Position numbers and translations under genes: made by a program
DNA from: Perkinsus marinus ATCC 50983
Lineage: Eukaryota > Perkinsozoa > Perkinsida > Perkinsidae
Assembly (NCBI RefSeq): GCF_000006405.1
Contig: NW_003217015.1
Location: 555,833-599,853 of the forward strand
Reading direction: 5' to 3'
DNA length: 44,021 nt
The notes under the pieces: model-generated
Seen by the model: the letters and a program-made list of their open reading frames with translations, nothing else
Database searches by the model: none
Told to the model about the DNA's origin: nothing
Shown: piece by piece, positions 12,003 through 25,808 of the stretch
How positions within the stretch are numbered: position 1 is the stretch's first letter
Layout: each line of letters begins with the position of its first letter

Positions 12003-12735
12003 GACATATGAGGCTAATATGTCGGCATTCCTTCACGACGGCTTATCTTCGTACAAATACATGCCCGCTAGTACCAGATCCACTCCTTCTGATCAACCGT
12101 GGATGTTGTTCCGATTCATCTAACGGCAGTATGGAATGATGAATTCTCTTGCTTTGTTACATATGCGGCCCTCATGTGAGGGAAATCACAATAGGGCCCG
12201 TAGCCGCCTATATGGTACATCAGGGTACACCATCTCGCCTGCAGTCCTAGTTCCGATGGGATGGAGAAAGTTCCTCGAGGGCCTCTTGAGATATTCGTGA
12301 GGTTCAAGAGCGAGGGGTATCCAGCACTTTCAGAGGGCCTGGGAAAACTACGAAAACGGATTTACCCCCAATCTAGAAAACCAGATTCCACAGGCTGTGA
12401 GCGCGTAGGATGAGTTTGAGCAAGACATCGTCTCACAGATCCGACATGTTGAAGCTTCTGCAAAAACTCCATGGAAATGGGTGAATAAGCGGTGATAATG
12501 TATCAGGAGTGCGAACTGTGTGATGAGGGTTTCCTCCTGTCGCATCCCATGCTCAGTCTATGGGTGTTCAAAGGGTTCAGGCCTTAGGGTTGTGTTACCA
12601 ACTAAGTGGGCTCGATCGCTACATTCACAACCAGCATAGATGGACGCAATCTCAGGCCAGATTAATGATCTGGCCGATTAATCTGAGATTATCGCAGTTA
12701 GCCGCTTCCAGTAGCTGTTCCGGCGGTTTTTCCTC
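12003..12735. other. Intergenic stretch upstream of the secreted gene
   Basis: Only short frames on both strands. An imperfect dyad built on ATTAATCTGAGATT lies near 12648-12692. Confidence 0.35.
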
Positions 12736-15257
12736 ATGTCGGATCTGTTGCGCAGAACACTCGTGTTCACAGTGCTAATTCTGAACAAGGTTGAGAGCAC
12801 GAGCGTGGAGCTGAGAAATGTAAGATTACGGAATGAACTCATCGTGATGGTGGGCATTGCAGCATAGCAGGTTCATATATGTTTATTTTTCGCGCACATT
12901 GCTGCTATCCCAGTCACTCAGGTCCCTTCAAAATGCGGACTGCACTCCATCGCAAAAGACGACATCTACCTTGAGCTCGACTCAGATTATCAACAGGTGA
13001 AACTCATCCGCAGGAACGAGTAGGAGATCATAAAGCGACCGAGTATTATCAACGATGACAATTCTTGCTAATAGGTTGAGGCTGATACCGACTCACTATC
13101 TCATCGATCGGTCCTCATTCGTATCGTTCGACGGTCCCGAGAAATGCCAGAGAGCTCTGAGTACTCATCTTCATCGAGCTGTTGATCTGGCTGAGAATGT
13201 CACAGAGTCGCGACCGAAACATATTCCACTCGGGACATCAGATCAGCAGAAGGCGCGGGTGTCCTTTATTATGAGTAGTCTAGAGCGTGGTGGAGATGGA
13301 ATATACCGAGAAAAGGAATCTGGAGTTATCTGGGTGTTACTTGGTATTTTGTTCGAGGAGATCAAAAAGGCGATCCCAGAGCAAGGGAAATCGATTAACG
13401 TGGTACGTTCGCGAACACTGAAAGGACGACACCTGAGACGGTTGGAATCTTTGCAGGCAGTTGACCTTAAAGCACATACTCTACTATATAAATACAACCA
13501 GATAGTATGCGGTCATGATGGAGCATGCCTATCGACTCCTGCCGAATACAGTCTCCATTTCAGAGAGGATTCGGATGGCATCTATGCCTTGAGTGATGGC
13601 ATGTGAGGCCGGCTATTCATTCCCGCCCTTCCCACCATCGTTCTACTGTGTCAGACTCTCTTTGTATCCAGGACCCGGCTTGCGCTTGAAAGGCGTTAGT
13701 AGCTTACTTACGATCTCAGAGACGGCCGAAGCGCATAACTGCTGCTTTGACCGAGTTTTAGCTCGCTGGCTGCACACTGGGACCGTGCTCGGGAACCGAG
13801 GGTCCACGCTACCCTATTCCGAAGGGGAGAGTCAAGCAACTGTGAATGGGATAGCTGAGGGAAACGATGCCGCCGTAGACCCGGGGCTCCTACTTGAATG
13901 GGAATCCAGTCTGGCGGCCTTGTACAGCCGGGTATCGAAATTGATACAAGAAGGGTCAATCCCCGGATACTTTCTGCGAGATGTAAGAATGGATCTGCGT
14001 AGTAACGGTACAGAGAACCACAAAGACATCTTCCTTGAGTGGTTCCACTTCCGCTTAGGGCGTATATTGTCTCGCGCGATTCTCACCTATTGCGGAGCAT
14101 TCAAGATTCGACGGCCATTATGGGCTGGCCATCAAGAAGGACGGCTCGGTCGAGACTTACTTCTCCACGAGGAATGATATCAACTTCATAAAGCCGTAAG
14201 TAACCTCTGGGGCTTTCAACGTGCTATCAGCTCAGCAAGTGACATATATCAATCTGTCTGATATCCATCTCATCAAAAACCTACCGATTCGAACTCACTG
14301 GCCGAGTTGGAGGTTGTGGAGTCTTTTAGGTTGGTAAAACAGAGGTGGCACACTCCTCGATCCTCTGATAAAGCCGAAAGTTGTCGGAATGGGCTTCACC
14401 GAGTACTAGAATATGTTTTGAAAGATAGGAAGAATAACGCAGAAGGGATATCGGGACTAACTCGATACAAAGCGAAACTACTATGGATGGAGCGCGCATG
14501 GATGCCCTTGTCGGACTGGGAGTTTGGTCCGAAGGTCTATGAGGTCCGTCTGGATAGTCTGGCTTGTAAACTCATAGCGAAAACTATGGAGGCCAAGGAG
14601 CGAAATCCCATCACGAAAAAGGAGCTCCAAAAAGTGACGTTCAATGTAAGCATCAGGGGTAGCTGCTATTCCGACTCTACACGGAGCGTTCGCCTCTTCA
14701 TAGAAGCAACAGTGCGTGCTGCATCGTGCTGCTTTGCCCTGCATTGGACATGTTTGACAGGACGATACTATGTGCCGCTTCACCGTGTCCAATGGATTCC
14801 TAGGGCACTACGAACTTGGACTCAGCGGATCGCTCGATATTAACTACATCCAAGGGCCCGAGTAAGATGCGCGGGAAATTCACAGAGCTAACCTAGCCCG
14901 GACTCTCCCTTTATCAGGGGTATATTCCACAAACCAGACGGATTGATGACGAAGCTGGAAACGCTGCTAGTATTCCCTCGAGATGGAATTGCCGAAAATG
15001 CAAGGATATCGGAACTCTGCAGAGATGTTTTTATAGCCTATCTAATTGCCGTCTCTTCGGTTGCACCACCGGGTGTGGATTTGATGCCTTCTTTTAAATC
15101 CGAGCTGTCCGAAGATGGTTCTGGGCGACGATTTAACACCAGCAGCCCGAATGTCGTAGCCGGAATGAAGAGCCTCTTTTCCATTGCTAAAGTTGTAAGA
15201 AAGATCTCAGCAGTATCGCGGTTCGAAAGTTCGGATGCATCCGTGAATCCAAGCTGA
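12736..15257 (+). CDS. Predicted secreted protein of unknown family, multi-exon
   Basis: ATG 12736 opens a signal-peptide-like start (MSDLLRRTLVFTVLILNKVES). Clear coding segments follow: VPSKCGLHSIAKDDIYLELD; the long frame 13055-13606; a phase-2 intron (GTGAGG donor after 13604) into LSLYPGPGLRLKGVSSLLT; a phase-0 intron (donor GTAAGA at about 13983) into GVYCLARFSPIAEHSRFDG and GLAIKKDGSVETYFSTRND; the frame 14307-14650; FTVSNGFLGHYELGL; and finally GIFHKPDGLMTKLETLLVF to TGA 15255-15257. Some inner junctions, notably near 13020-13070, are unresolved. Repeated 'G-x-Y-x-L/D-G-S' strands suggest beta-rich domains. No enzyme motif is visible. In a parasite, a secreted protein with a neighbouring relative could act on the host, but that is speculation. 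Confidence 0.6.
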
Positions 15258-16582
15258 GTTTTTACTTGAGTATCTTTCTCAGTTGGACATTCTTACGCTC
15301 GGTGACTACTCGGAGCCAAAGGAGCCCCGCCACCCTTCGCCGACTCACGAAAAGGTCTTCAAATAATTTTTTGTATTCGCTGTATAGCTGTTCTTGATGG
15401 TGACCATGTAACCGCTATGTTGCGTTGTGGGACAGAGAAGGGCTTAGTGGGCCTTCTGGAGCGGGTCTCATACTGGCCTGAAGCACAGCAGGTAAACTAG
15501 TAGCAGTATGGAAGCTTTCCTCGGAGCGCAGAAGACTCAAAGCTGAGATACTCAATGAGTTCTTCTACCGCGTGTCGATCACTCCTTGCAAGTATCTAAC
15601 AATAACATCTTGAGTCGGCATCACTCACGAACTATAGTGCGACAAAGGCTTCGTAACGAATACAGTGGCTTCCACTGAGTGGCAACAGAACATCCAAATA
15701 CATAGGATAACGTCAGAAAGTAAAGTTGTTGAGTGAGTGAGAGCATTTGCTATATGATTTGTTGTCTTATTGGTGACAGAGCCGTTGGGAAAAAATAGAC
15801 TCTCGGGTACTGAGGAATCCTCAGTGAGGATCATACGGTCGTCAGTGGTAGTATATACGACATCTCCAAGAGATAGAATGACTTCGCGGTGCATTTCCTC
15901 AAACAAACTCTACAAGCACGTACTTAATCGACATCCACAGAGGAGCCATGCAAGGCTGCCGGATTCGATCATTTACTTGTGAGTCGATCGAGGCCACGAA
16001 GAATCGATCCCTCCACCAGAGGTCTAGCAAACTTCAACTTTCTGAAAGGGATCAAGACCAAGCATCCAGAGAGGAGCTCGTATAAGGTCACTATGGAGAT
16101 GGACATCTCACATCTCAATGATTGCTGCTCTTGCTCGGACAGATCGCGGAGGCGCGACTGGCAGTACAAACGAGGTCCTCTTGGCAAATAATGAGTGAGA
16201 CTTCTTCAGGTCGAGAATGGTTGCAGTCGTGGGAATGCGCTATTGAGCTTCTCTGGGATAGAGTCTATCTCACCGATCCCTCTATCTACTGACGGCAACT
16301 AGTCTTCCAATCTATCGGTTGGTCATAAGTCCTGCTGCTGTTATTTTGTGACATGGTCTTATGCACTGTAAGAATATCATGGTGTTGAGTCGCAAGTAGT
16401 CTCAACACGATTTCGCACCATTACTAGATTATCACAACCAGCACAGGCAATTTAGAGGGTGGAAGAATACGATTAAGCAACACGACAGGGGCATTCTTGA
16501 AAAGTCGATTGATGTGTGTGACCTTCAATCCGTCAAACCATCTGGGTACCTGCTCAAGAAAGATGTATGCAAAACCGTAGAG
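15258..16582. other. Stretch between the secreted gene and the DYRK gene
   Basis: Convergent 3' ends of two genes meet here. Apart from the weak minus-strand frames at 15625-16187, nothing is recognisable. Confidence 0.35.
15625..16187 (-). CDS. Possible hypothetical gene, weak
   Basis: Two minus-strand frames, 16187-15969 and 15906-15625, are coding-like (SEQEQQSLRCEMSISIVTLYE; FEEMHREVILSLGDVVYTTT) and separated by a plausible GTAAAT...TTGTAG intron, but the splice phases I tried do not join. No family recognised. The plus strand is open too, so this may be chance. Confidence 0.25.
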
Positions 16583-19500
16583 CTACAGCCACCTTGACTT
16601 AGTCAGCCACGGATGCTGCAGGGCTTCTCGGGCAGTAGGCCTCAAGTTAGGATCGAGTTGGAGGCACTGGGTGATGAAGTCGAGGAATGCCTCATCGTTC
16701 GTGCCTAATACAAGAGGTCCCCCTCTAGCGGAATGCTAGGTTTCCTACGCATGCGTTGGTGTAGACTAGTCTCTTTGGGAACGAGGATCTGGAGTAACCG
16801 AGGCGTCGAGGGTGGCGAGGCGCGCTGGCGGTTATCTGTGATGCTCATGTCTGTGATGCCATCAGGAATCGACCAGCCTCACCCCATGATGCCGATCTCG
16901 AAGTGCTCATATCCCTCATGCCATGCACCGGTGGATGCTCCATGTAGATCTGGCGATCCCGGGTGAAGTAGCGAGGTATGAGCCTAATCACAAATAGTCT
17001 ACTCTCTGCTACATGATGATACACCTACTTCCCCAGTCGCATCATATGCTCTGGGAAAGGACCAATAATCCCTATAACACGAGCAAGAAGACTCTGGATC
17101 TGAACACACCAATAGATCGGACGGATGACCACCTCGGGCCTACGGAATCGTTCTGAAACAGAACTGTTGAGGTCCAAAGCTCAGCCACTATGCAACCGAG
17201 TGACCAGATGTCGATCGATGTATCATAGGACAGCCCCAGGATGACCTGAACACGAGCAATGGACGGTAGACAGGAGCGACGCTGACCTCTGGAGCGCGGT
17301 AGCATCTGCTCTGAATATAGGTAGCTAGGTGGTCCGTGATGAAGCAACTACTGCCAAAGTCGATGACCTGACCCGAGGACGGCCTGTTGGCTCAAGGGAG
17401 GTAGGGCACTATGACCACCTTCACGGAAGCTGTGGTGTAGCTCTGGAGTAAGATATTCTCAGGCTTCAAATCACAGTGCATGAGGCCCATAGAGTGGATG
17501 TACTCCAAGGCTGTTAAGACCTATGAGGATATATACCATACACAGGCGGAACTGCAGAGTTGACGAGAGTTGGTGTATTAGACTATGGCTGAGATGGACC
17601 CTATGCACCTGGTGCGTGATCTTCTGCAGACGACCAATGGTGAAGTACTGGGACACAGGGGCCTGCTCCTGACACACGACCTCAACGGCGGAGCGAGATA
17701 GCCTCCCAAGGATACCAACAATGGCGTTGTCGGAGGGGTAGCAACCGGGCTCCCAAACGCTGGGACAGGCGACAAGGGCTGGGGTGGCGAGCTCACTCGT
17801 GTAAGCTTCGAGAATTCATACCTGGTCAGTAAGGCAACGCAATCCTCGTCCCCCTCGAAACAGAACTCACAGATTATCCCTCAGCAGTTCCGTGACAATT
17901 ATGAGATGTTCCTTATGATAAAAGTAATCGATCATCCTGGGAAAACCAAGGATGCAGGCTGAAGCCGATAACGCCTTCTAATGGGTCCTACCTCAGGCAT
18001 CTGGTCTTGTCAATGTCCCCATCAGGGGCGTTCAACTGCAGTAGGCTGAGTAGTTTGATCTCATCCAAGCTCTGGTCGAAGAAGTCCTTATCATTCTTGA
18101 TGATCTTCATACAGACCTATCGCGCAAGCATGAACAGAGCAAGTAGAGGATATTAGATATCACGTGTTGATTGAATCGCATGTCCCAAGCTTGGACCGCT
18201 TTGCTGAAGGCCGCTGATCCCAGAAAACCCACCACTCGATACCTACCAACGCACTGGGGAAGCCAGCCGAACGACAACCAGTCCACAGTGATCTCAGGAT
18301 GAGGATAATCCTGTGTTACTCCCTCGAGCCCGCAAGAGACTGCGCGGCCCTACTTGGGGGCACTTCTCAGGACTACCTCGCTGCAATGACCATGTTAGTG
18401 ACGACTTGGAACTCCTTGGTCTCCTCAAAACCGGTTCTGTTCCGTTCATAGACCACATTCAAAGGGAGGACATCGTATGTGCCTTCAGTGGCAAGGCTAA
18501 TGACCCCCACTGCCACGGATGGACTTACAAGACTCGGCCCTTGGGGGCGTCCGCAGGGCCTTGCTACCAACCGTTGGGATAGCCTCTAGGGACGGCTCAC
18601 GGTGCCTGCAGACTCCCGCTGGAAGCCTGTGATGTGGCATGGTCCTACCATTTGAGGGGATAAAAATCGTCCCGGCTGGCAGATCTAGGATGGCCATAAA
18701 CGAGATTATTCCTCCGCCACATGGCAGCATCATGGCGAGCTACGACCTCAGCTTTCACAACAGTAACGCGATGGGCTTTCCCAAAGGCATCGTATCTGAT
18801 CGTACATCCACAGGTGAAGGCCGAGCACACAGAGAGTTGTGACCTCTGGCGAACTACCGAGTGATGCAGAAGAGCGATCCCGCCTAGTAGATTTCCGTGA
18901 GTATGTGAAATGTTATTTCGTATGTGGATTTCCGACTATAATACCCGCACAAACGTCCAATATCTCGCATCGCTTGGTAACAGAAGGCAGTAGCCTCACC
19001 TCAAGCTGGTACGTGACTCGGCCCGCTGCTGCTGCTGCTGCCGCTGCTGGTGATGATGATGGATAGTGTTGTGAAGTATCGGCCGGCGGCACACGGTCTT
19101 TAGGAATGTCCGCTCCTGACCTTCCGAATGACGGACTCGGAGGCTTCTCCGGTTCAGAACCTGAGTTGAACGGACAAGGCATCTTCGGAAGGGATACCAC
19201 AGTACACGAGGAATGGTTGCCTTCCTCTGACGTGGAAGGTGAAGCATTTCCATCAACAGCAGAGGCGACAGGATGGGCCTGTAAAATAGTAATAGCCGTA
19301 TGCAAATTCTGTGGGACGATCGAGCAGCAAGGGACAAGGACCACAGAGTGCCGGTACCAGCAGCAGCTCATCATCGTCATCCACTCCAACGTTGGTATCG
19401 CCCGAGGGCCGATCAAGTCCATCAAGGGTTGGAGGGGCCTATTACGGCACAATAGGAGTGAGGAGGCGGAGCTGAGCAAGCTACATGGCTAGCTATACTG

Positions 19501-20626
19501 CCTCTGCCCTGACGCTCATTGAGGGCTATCTCCCGCATAAGCTCGTTCTCTTCCACATCTCGCACGCGGTACCCGGGGTCACGGTCATCCCGGTACTCGT
19601 CCCAGTCACCCCATTCGTCTGGCGGAGGATCAGGGTAGCCAGGCAGACTGTGATGATGGAATCGATCTGGGAAGCTGCCACCATCCTTGCTCACCGAGGG
19701 GCTCTAGGTATGTAGTGATCTGAGTGTTGGCCTTCCTGTAGCAGTGTCCCCAAGGTATGGCCGCCAGAGGGTGACCTCGGATCTAGAAACTCAACGCTGA
19801 TCCTCAGCAGATGAGGTCTGGCTACAGGAGCCCTTATCCCGACTTCTCCCTCGGAGTACGTCCAAGGGGACCGAGCGATCGACTGTTGGGGTCACATCAC
19901 ACGCTGGAGATGCGATAAGATCGTCGAGACGCCGATTCAGCTCCTCATCTGACTTCACAGTGCTACCTGAAATGACACAGGTCAGGTCCTGATGATCACC
20001 ACAAGAACTCACTTCCGAGAATATCCATTACGATGCCCTCAGCGGACGCAGTCGGGAAACCCTGAGAGCAACTGCTCGAGGATGATGACGATGAGCCAGA
20101 AGCTCCCAAGGTGGAGGGAGCTGCACTGCTCGGAGCTGAGATGATGCCCACTGGAGAGTGAGGAGGCATTGAATTCATCACCAGTAGTTAGTGCACTATG
20201 ATAATGACTGAGGGAATGCGTCAGCAGCCTGAGATTCTCATAAAATCTTTCCTCAGTGCTGACCCCTCCGAATGATGGTTCTTTCTTATCCCCACAGCGC
20301 TGGTCGCGAATTAGACTGGCGGCTCGGTGCAACTGGCAGGCCAAGATGATGAGGGCTCCTCTCAGAGATAAAACTTACAAGGTTCGCAGCTTCCTCGGAA
20401 GCCTTCCTGGCTTCACTACTCGTCATGGTATTCAAAGTTGCCTGGTCCGACAAGAAGTCCGCTAAGGCGTTGAAGACCCCACCAGTGGCAGCTGCTGGGG
20501 GAGTGGAGACTCTGGCAAGGGAAAGGTGTCCATAAAGGAGGGAAGCAAACCGTCAGCGTACGGTCTGGTCCTCGAGGCCGATGACCCAGTTACGGCGGAC
20601 GCGGCAGCCTCCGATGGGGATGCCAT
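16583..20626 (-). CDS. DYRK-family protein kinase, plant/alveolate type
   Basis: Stop TAG at 16585-16583; start set at ATG 20626 (MASPSEAAASAV), the last Met before the frame runs out. The N-terminal half is low complexity, with an Ala run near 19020-19050. The lead-in ERNRTGFEETKEFQVV is typical of this subfamily. The kinase domain then shows, in order: YRVVGFLGSAAFS (ATP loop), VCMKIIKNDKDFFDQSLDE (Lys), FYHKEHLIIVTELLRDNL, an insert, HCDLKPENILLQ (catalytic loop), VIDFGSSCF, YIQSRCYRAPE, VILGLSYDTSIDIWSLGC, FQNDSV, LLARVIGIIGPFPE, YFTRDRQIY, and LDPNLRPTAREALQHPWL. The activation loop keeps the second Tyr of the DYRK YxY pair, with Ala at the first. These kinases autophosphorylate on Tyr while being made and then act on Ser/Thr. 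Many short introns are implied; the N-terminal exon map is only approximate. Confidence 0.9.
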
Positions 20627-21361
20627 GTTCCAGGTCGAGGAAAGCCTACCAGGCACTGCAAAGACAGCGTGCCAGTTAGACCATTGGTCAAGCGATTGAG
20701 TCATCAGCCAGTCATCATTGAGCCTATATGGGTCGTCGGTATGTGATAGCACTACTGGTAGCGAATTGATAGCACTCCTAGCGTCCCTGGTTGAAAACAC
20801 ACAAGCACGAAGAGTTTGAAGGTGAACGGCCGACGCCCCAAACAGGACACATCATCGGTGATAAGTCAGCATTGGTAACCATAGAGGATCTTCCCACCAC
20901 AAAGAGATCCTATCCTACTACGCCAAGCACATGGCCGCAAAACTCCGCTACGACTAGGAATGAACGCTGGACTACTCATGGTCATGTTATGCATGATCTA
21001 GCTAGTATGATCTATGATCGCGGCGATCAAGTGCGACAGGGAGAGGCTTTACATTCCTTTTTCTTATAAAAATGAGATCTTAACACTGGGTGATTCCCGT
21101 CTATGCTACTGCAGAGAAACGAGTGATCAGACACGAGTGATAACTACCAGAGCATGGCTGTAGTATGAAAATCAGTTTCGAGACTCCGACAACACTAACC
21201 ACGTTTGCCTGATTGTTCAACTCAAGTAAGCGATAATGAAATTGAAAGACACTAGGAGGCTAATGAGACAGAGGATGATTAGCTTGAATAGTTGCTAAGA
21301 ATACTGAGCTCCGAGGCATGCGTATAATAGGTACAGTGATACAATCTTAATGGTACCGTCA
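20627..21361. other. Intergenic stretch between PPKL and DYRK genes
   Basis: Holds the PPKL 3' flank and the DYRK promoter. A frame upstream of and continuous with the DYRK start lacks an ATG. Nothing else is supported. Confidence 0.45.
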
Positions 21362-24300
21362 TTAAGCCCACGCGGCAGAAGGTAGAGGGATGCTATTCTC
21401 ATGAGGGTGGTTGTGAGAGTAGGGATGAGACTCCGTGGGAGTATGGACATCCCTACTGGGCCTCGGAGGAGTCGGCGGGCGCGCGCTGGTAATAGAAGCA
21501 TCCCAGTTAGGCCTGAGCCAAGACGATGAGGGATCCACAACAGAGACCTCTCTCAACGTACTGGATACGTAGACGATGTTGTTGTATATCAGAACGCCCT
21601 CCAGGAGGCGGAGTGTCGTGGGCTCCGAAACCAAGATTGGCCCGATCTACTGGATAGATGAGCTTGGGCACTATCGTCAGGTCCCGACGTATGAACAGCA
21701 AAGCGCCTACTAAGGATATTGGCCGTAATAGTGAGGGTGCCTCGACTGACCTGCATTCTTATGATGCCCACAATAGTCTGTGGCCGAGAAAAGGGTAATT
21801 AGGCGACCATCAGCAAATCTTTCAAAGCCGTCCATGACACATTCATGAGCCCTGATTATCATCGTCAAGGGTGCATTCTCCTCCAAGAACTGCACAACTC
21901 TGAGCGAGACAACTGACACCAGTATGCAGCCCAGCAAGACTTACCTGTCTGGACCGAACTTAACAATATGCCCCGACCCGTCGGGGTCTCTGGTCTCATT
22001 AGAAGTGACCCCAAAGATGTCATCTGAATCGGTTGGGTCGGACCTGCCATCACCATCAGCTGGGCTAGTGCATGACCACCTACCATAGCAGATCCGTCAC
22101 TTGCTGATCGAGCATACTCAACGGTGTTTGGGCCACGACCAAAGGCCGCTCGAGCTCAGCTATCTGCTGCACCTGAATAGTCAGAATGTACTGACACCAG
22201 AGTCGAGTAAGCTGACTTTATCGATACTGCCTCCGATGCCACCATGAATGCAGAGGATGCGGTCCTCAATGACGGCCCCACAGGGCATCCATTCAAAAAC
22301 CTGAATAGCTACTGAACCCACAACCGATGACGGTGCTCACTTTGTTGAACCACGCCCAACTGCAGTTGGGGTTATTGTCGACATCATCCCTTAGACGTCG
22401 TTTACATTCATCGCGGAAACCATAGGAAGAATTTATCGCAGGGTCCTCATGGTTCCCCCTTATAAGATGGATTTGATTCGGGTACCTGATGGCATCTCAC
22501 CTGGCATACGATAAGGCAGGCATTATGCCCACTTGATCTTCAAGGCTAGCAGTAGGCAGATAGTCTCTAGAGAGAAGGATCCTCGATCGACATAGTCCCC
22601 AAGAAAAAGGTAATCCATCGTTTCAATGTCCCCTCCTGGGCCGTCAGTTGGTGCAGCATACCTATCATAACAGCACGTGAGCTGTCGACCTTCGAATAGC
22701 CGACCTTTGGAACAGCCGCATCAGGTCCATGAACTGCCCATGGATATCGCCGTATACTTTGATGGGTGCCCGCAGCTTCAACACCTATTCTCGTGATACT
22801 GGGGAACAGCGTGTCACCGTCAGTGTCACCCACCATTGGTTGCTTCCTAAACAACTGCAGTGCCGATTTGCACAGTTGTCGGACCTCTGAGGGCTGCAAG
22901 ATGAATCTGTTGGGGTCCAAATCGGGCTGCCACGACTCTGGCCGCAGCAGTTGCTCGATCACCTGATCACCATTTCGAGAACAGTCTACACAGGAGAGTT
23001 TTAACGACCTAGTACGAGCATCGAACCACGTCTGTGAGTAAACACGGGAAATACATGCGTGGGGCCTTGAGATATGGGAAGACAATAGGAGGTCTTACAA
23101 AGTGATGCAGTGATCCTTCATCATCCTTCTGTCGCGCCTTAGTAGGACTGACCACAGGCCTAGACCCGGGTGGGCGTATACGTTTGGACTCCTCCCCAAG
23201 AGCATCTAGGCCAACCTGATGCACCTAGGACAGCATACGAGATGATGCCAACTATAAGACTGGTCTTCCCTACCGCTCCGGCCGTCAGGTCCCTATCACA
23301 AGCTATGTAGACCTTATCTGCCAATGCAGGTGCCCCTATTGGACCCCATGGCTTCGTCTCGAGGCCCTCTCGTAGTGAGGGCGACAAAGACGATGAAGAT
23401 CGAGCTGATGATGGAGGGTTCGACGACGGCCCTTGATATACCTAGAAGCACCCTCAACTGATGACCTCAACCCCATACCATCATACGTATTCCATCTGCT
23501 GTTGCTGGGTCTGCTGCTGTTGCTGTGGTTGACCTCTAGCATCTGCCATGACCGCGTCGTAGCCCATAGCGGATCTTATCTGCTCCTGATGCTGGTTCGT
23601 CACTATCTCCGATGGGGGAGCCGCCGCTCGTGGGAGTACCAGCCCAAGTGCCTACACCGGAGTGCAGCAGCATGTTCTATTTCTACTCAGTGTGGGGAGA
23701 TATGCACAAAGGGAACTTCATGTGTTGGTGACATGATGAAAATGTCGAGAAAAAATTTATAATTCCTTCGAGGTTTCTCAACAATTTCGCCCAAAGTTGT
23801 GTGGAAACTTCAATAATGAGACGTGAGAAAACTACTGAGCTCAGCTGCTTTTCCTACTATCACTCACCCTCTCAATGTCCAACAGTTGTAGATCGTTGGT
23901 CGGGGCAGAAGGATGCACATGATTGAAGCCACCATACCTAGCGTAACCATACCCATAGACACCCTAGTGGCTCCTGAACTCACGTGAACAGTAAAGGCCC
24001 CAGCATCCACGTAGCATGACGGAAGCGTTGAACACTGGGTATTTCCCTCCACTCGCATTGTTCCGTATCGTAGACACAGGTCCCCAACGACCGGCTCACG
24101 TCACCAGAACGACCACCAACTGAAACAGCAACTCTACTGAAAGCCCTCGCCCCGGATTCACATACCAATGATGAGTTTAGTATGAGCGAAGACAGCCACG
24201 TGTTGGAATCGGGCCTCGGGGGTCTCTCCTTTCTTCGTGGGTGCCTCGACCCAGTCCCACCTAAAGGTCGACTCTACGTCCTTCACGAGCATATTACTGG

Positions 24301-25624
24301 TCGTATTAGTAGCACCTGCCATCTCTGTGCTGCCTGAGGCCCCAAACATCGTTAAGGGACTGATTATCCGCCGTCCTTCCACCGAACACCACCATCATAC
24401 CTGTGGCCGGGCCCTCTCGGCACACGTCAGCTGAGTGGTAGGCCTACGAAGAAAGAGAAGCAGTAAGAGCAGCAGTAAGAGCAGCAGTAAGGGCAGCAGC
24501 AGCACGAGTAGAAGGTCCTCCTCACTCTGGGCACTGGGGCTGGCTTCCCTCCTCCCATAGGGTCCACCTTGTTCCACAGAAAGGGAGATCGATCAACATC
24601 CAAGATCCATATATCCGACATGGTTTCCTGAGGTAGGCTCATCGACACAGAGCAAGGGTGCAGTCAGTAAATTCATGATAGGAAGTATGTCATTGGGCCT
24701 CATCCGTATCATCAGTGATTGAACCTCAAGATACTCACCGTTCCATTGTTCCCAGCATACACAATAAGCACCGGCTTGTGGAAGACCATCGTGTGGCCGT
24801 ACCTAGACCGGTCCAATACCCAGTATCACCACCGCAACAGAGGACCTACCGCTTCCCAGGCGTTGGGCCTTTCCCTATGGGTATTGTTACCCACTCCGGC
24901 CTATCCTCATTACGGTAGTCCAAAAGGTACCTAAGGTCGCAGGCCATAGACCGTAAACCAATGAAGGTAGTACAGGTCATCGTTGCTCAGACTGCCTCCT
25001 CCAGTAGCACCACCGAAGACTACCTAAATACCATCTTTCCGACAACTGGCAGCAGTAGATACCTCACTCAACGATCGGCTTACCAGTTGCATGTGGTCAA
25101 CACACACAGCAGCATGAGCCGCTCTAGGACTCGGAGCTGAGGAACCTGAGTACCGACTCGTCTGAGTTGAGCATTCACTACCCAAGATACTACCTCTCCG
25201 CATATCAACTCTCCTCCATATGTTAGCCTCGACATTCAGGACGTATGTGTCATCAGTAATATTGTACCTAAACACAGTACGACCCATCCAAGTATCAGAG
25301 GGGATGAACCAGAGGCCTTCCTTAGCCGAGCGTAGAGGATACATGCCATCATTCGCGGTACCCTCTACCCATATTTTACCAACTACTGCCCCCGACACCC
25401 TAGAGTATAGCGAAGCGGAGGCAACGAAAAACTATAAGAACATCTCTCGTAAAGGGTCTGCCGAATCCTTTATAGTGGCCGCCTTTTGACCATGAGGTCT
25501 ACTATTACCTTCCAGTATCACCAGTAGCACCACCGAATAAGACCACTCGAGCCTCCCCGATGAGTGTACATGTATGGCCAAAACGTGGTAGAGGCACTTG
25601 CCCCACTTGCTGTTCGAATTCCAT
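21362..25624 (-). CDS. Kelch-repeat protein phosphatase (PPKL/BSU1 family)
   Basis: Starts at ATG 25624 ([20 protein letters not shown]) and runs straight into the first kelch blade ([12 protein letters not shown]). More blades follow: [12 protein letters not shown] with [67 protein letters not shown]. After a low-complexity linker comes a complete PPP phosphatase: [81 protein letters not shown]. The metal-binding GDxHG, GDxVDRG and GNHE motifs are all intact. The C-terminal tail ([17 protein letters not shown]) matches the plant BSL proteins and stops at about 21362. PPKL enzymes occur in plants and alveolates, where they control brassinosteroid signalling or apical cell architecture. About twenty short exons. 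Confidence 0.93.
24459..24502 (+). repeat. Tandem AGCAGTAAG repeat inside PPKL
   Basis: About four copies of a 12-base unit (AGCAGTAAGAGC and variants). It lies between kelch exons, probably in an intron. Confidence 0.6.
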
Positions 25625-25808
25625 ACCCTCTCAGCAGCAGCAGTAGCTGTGTTATTACTACAACACCACCACTACTACAACAACAACAGATGCATTGACC
25701 ATATACATGACAAACTCAACACTGGGTATAGGGAGCAGCCTCATACGGACGAATGTAACGAGGTTTGACTGTAGCACTAGACGATACGATGACAATTGAA
25801 TAGTTTAT

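Noticed and set aside
23433-23762. Plus-strand frame of 109 codons
   Set aside because: Lies antisense to the PPKL linker and has a composition set by CTG/CAG runs.
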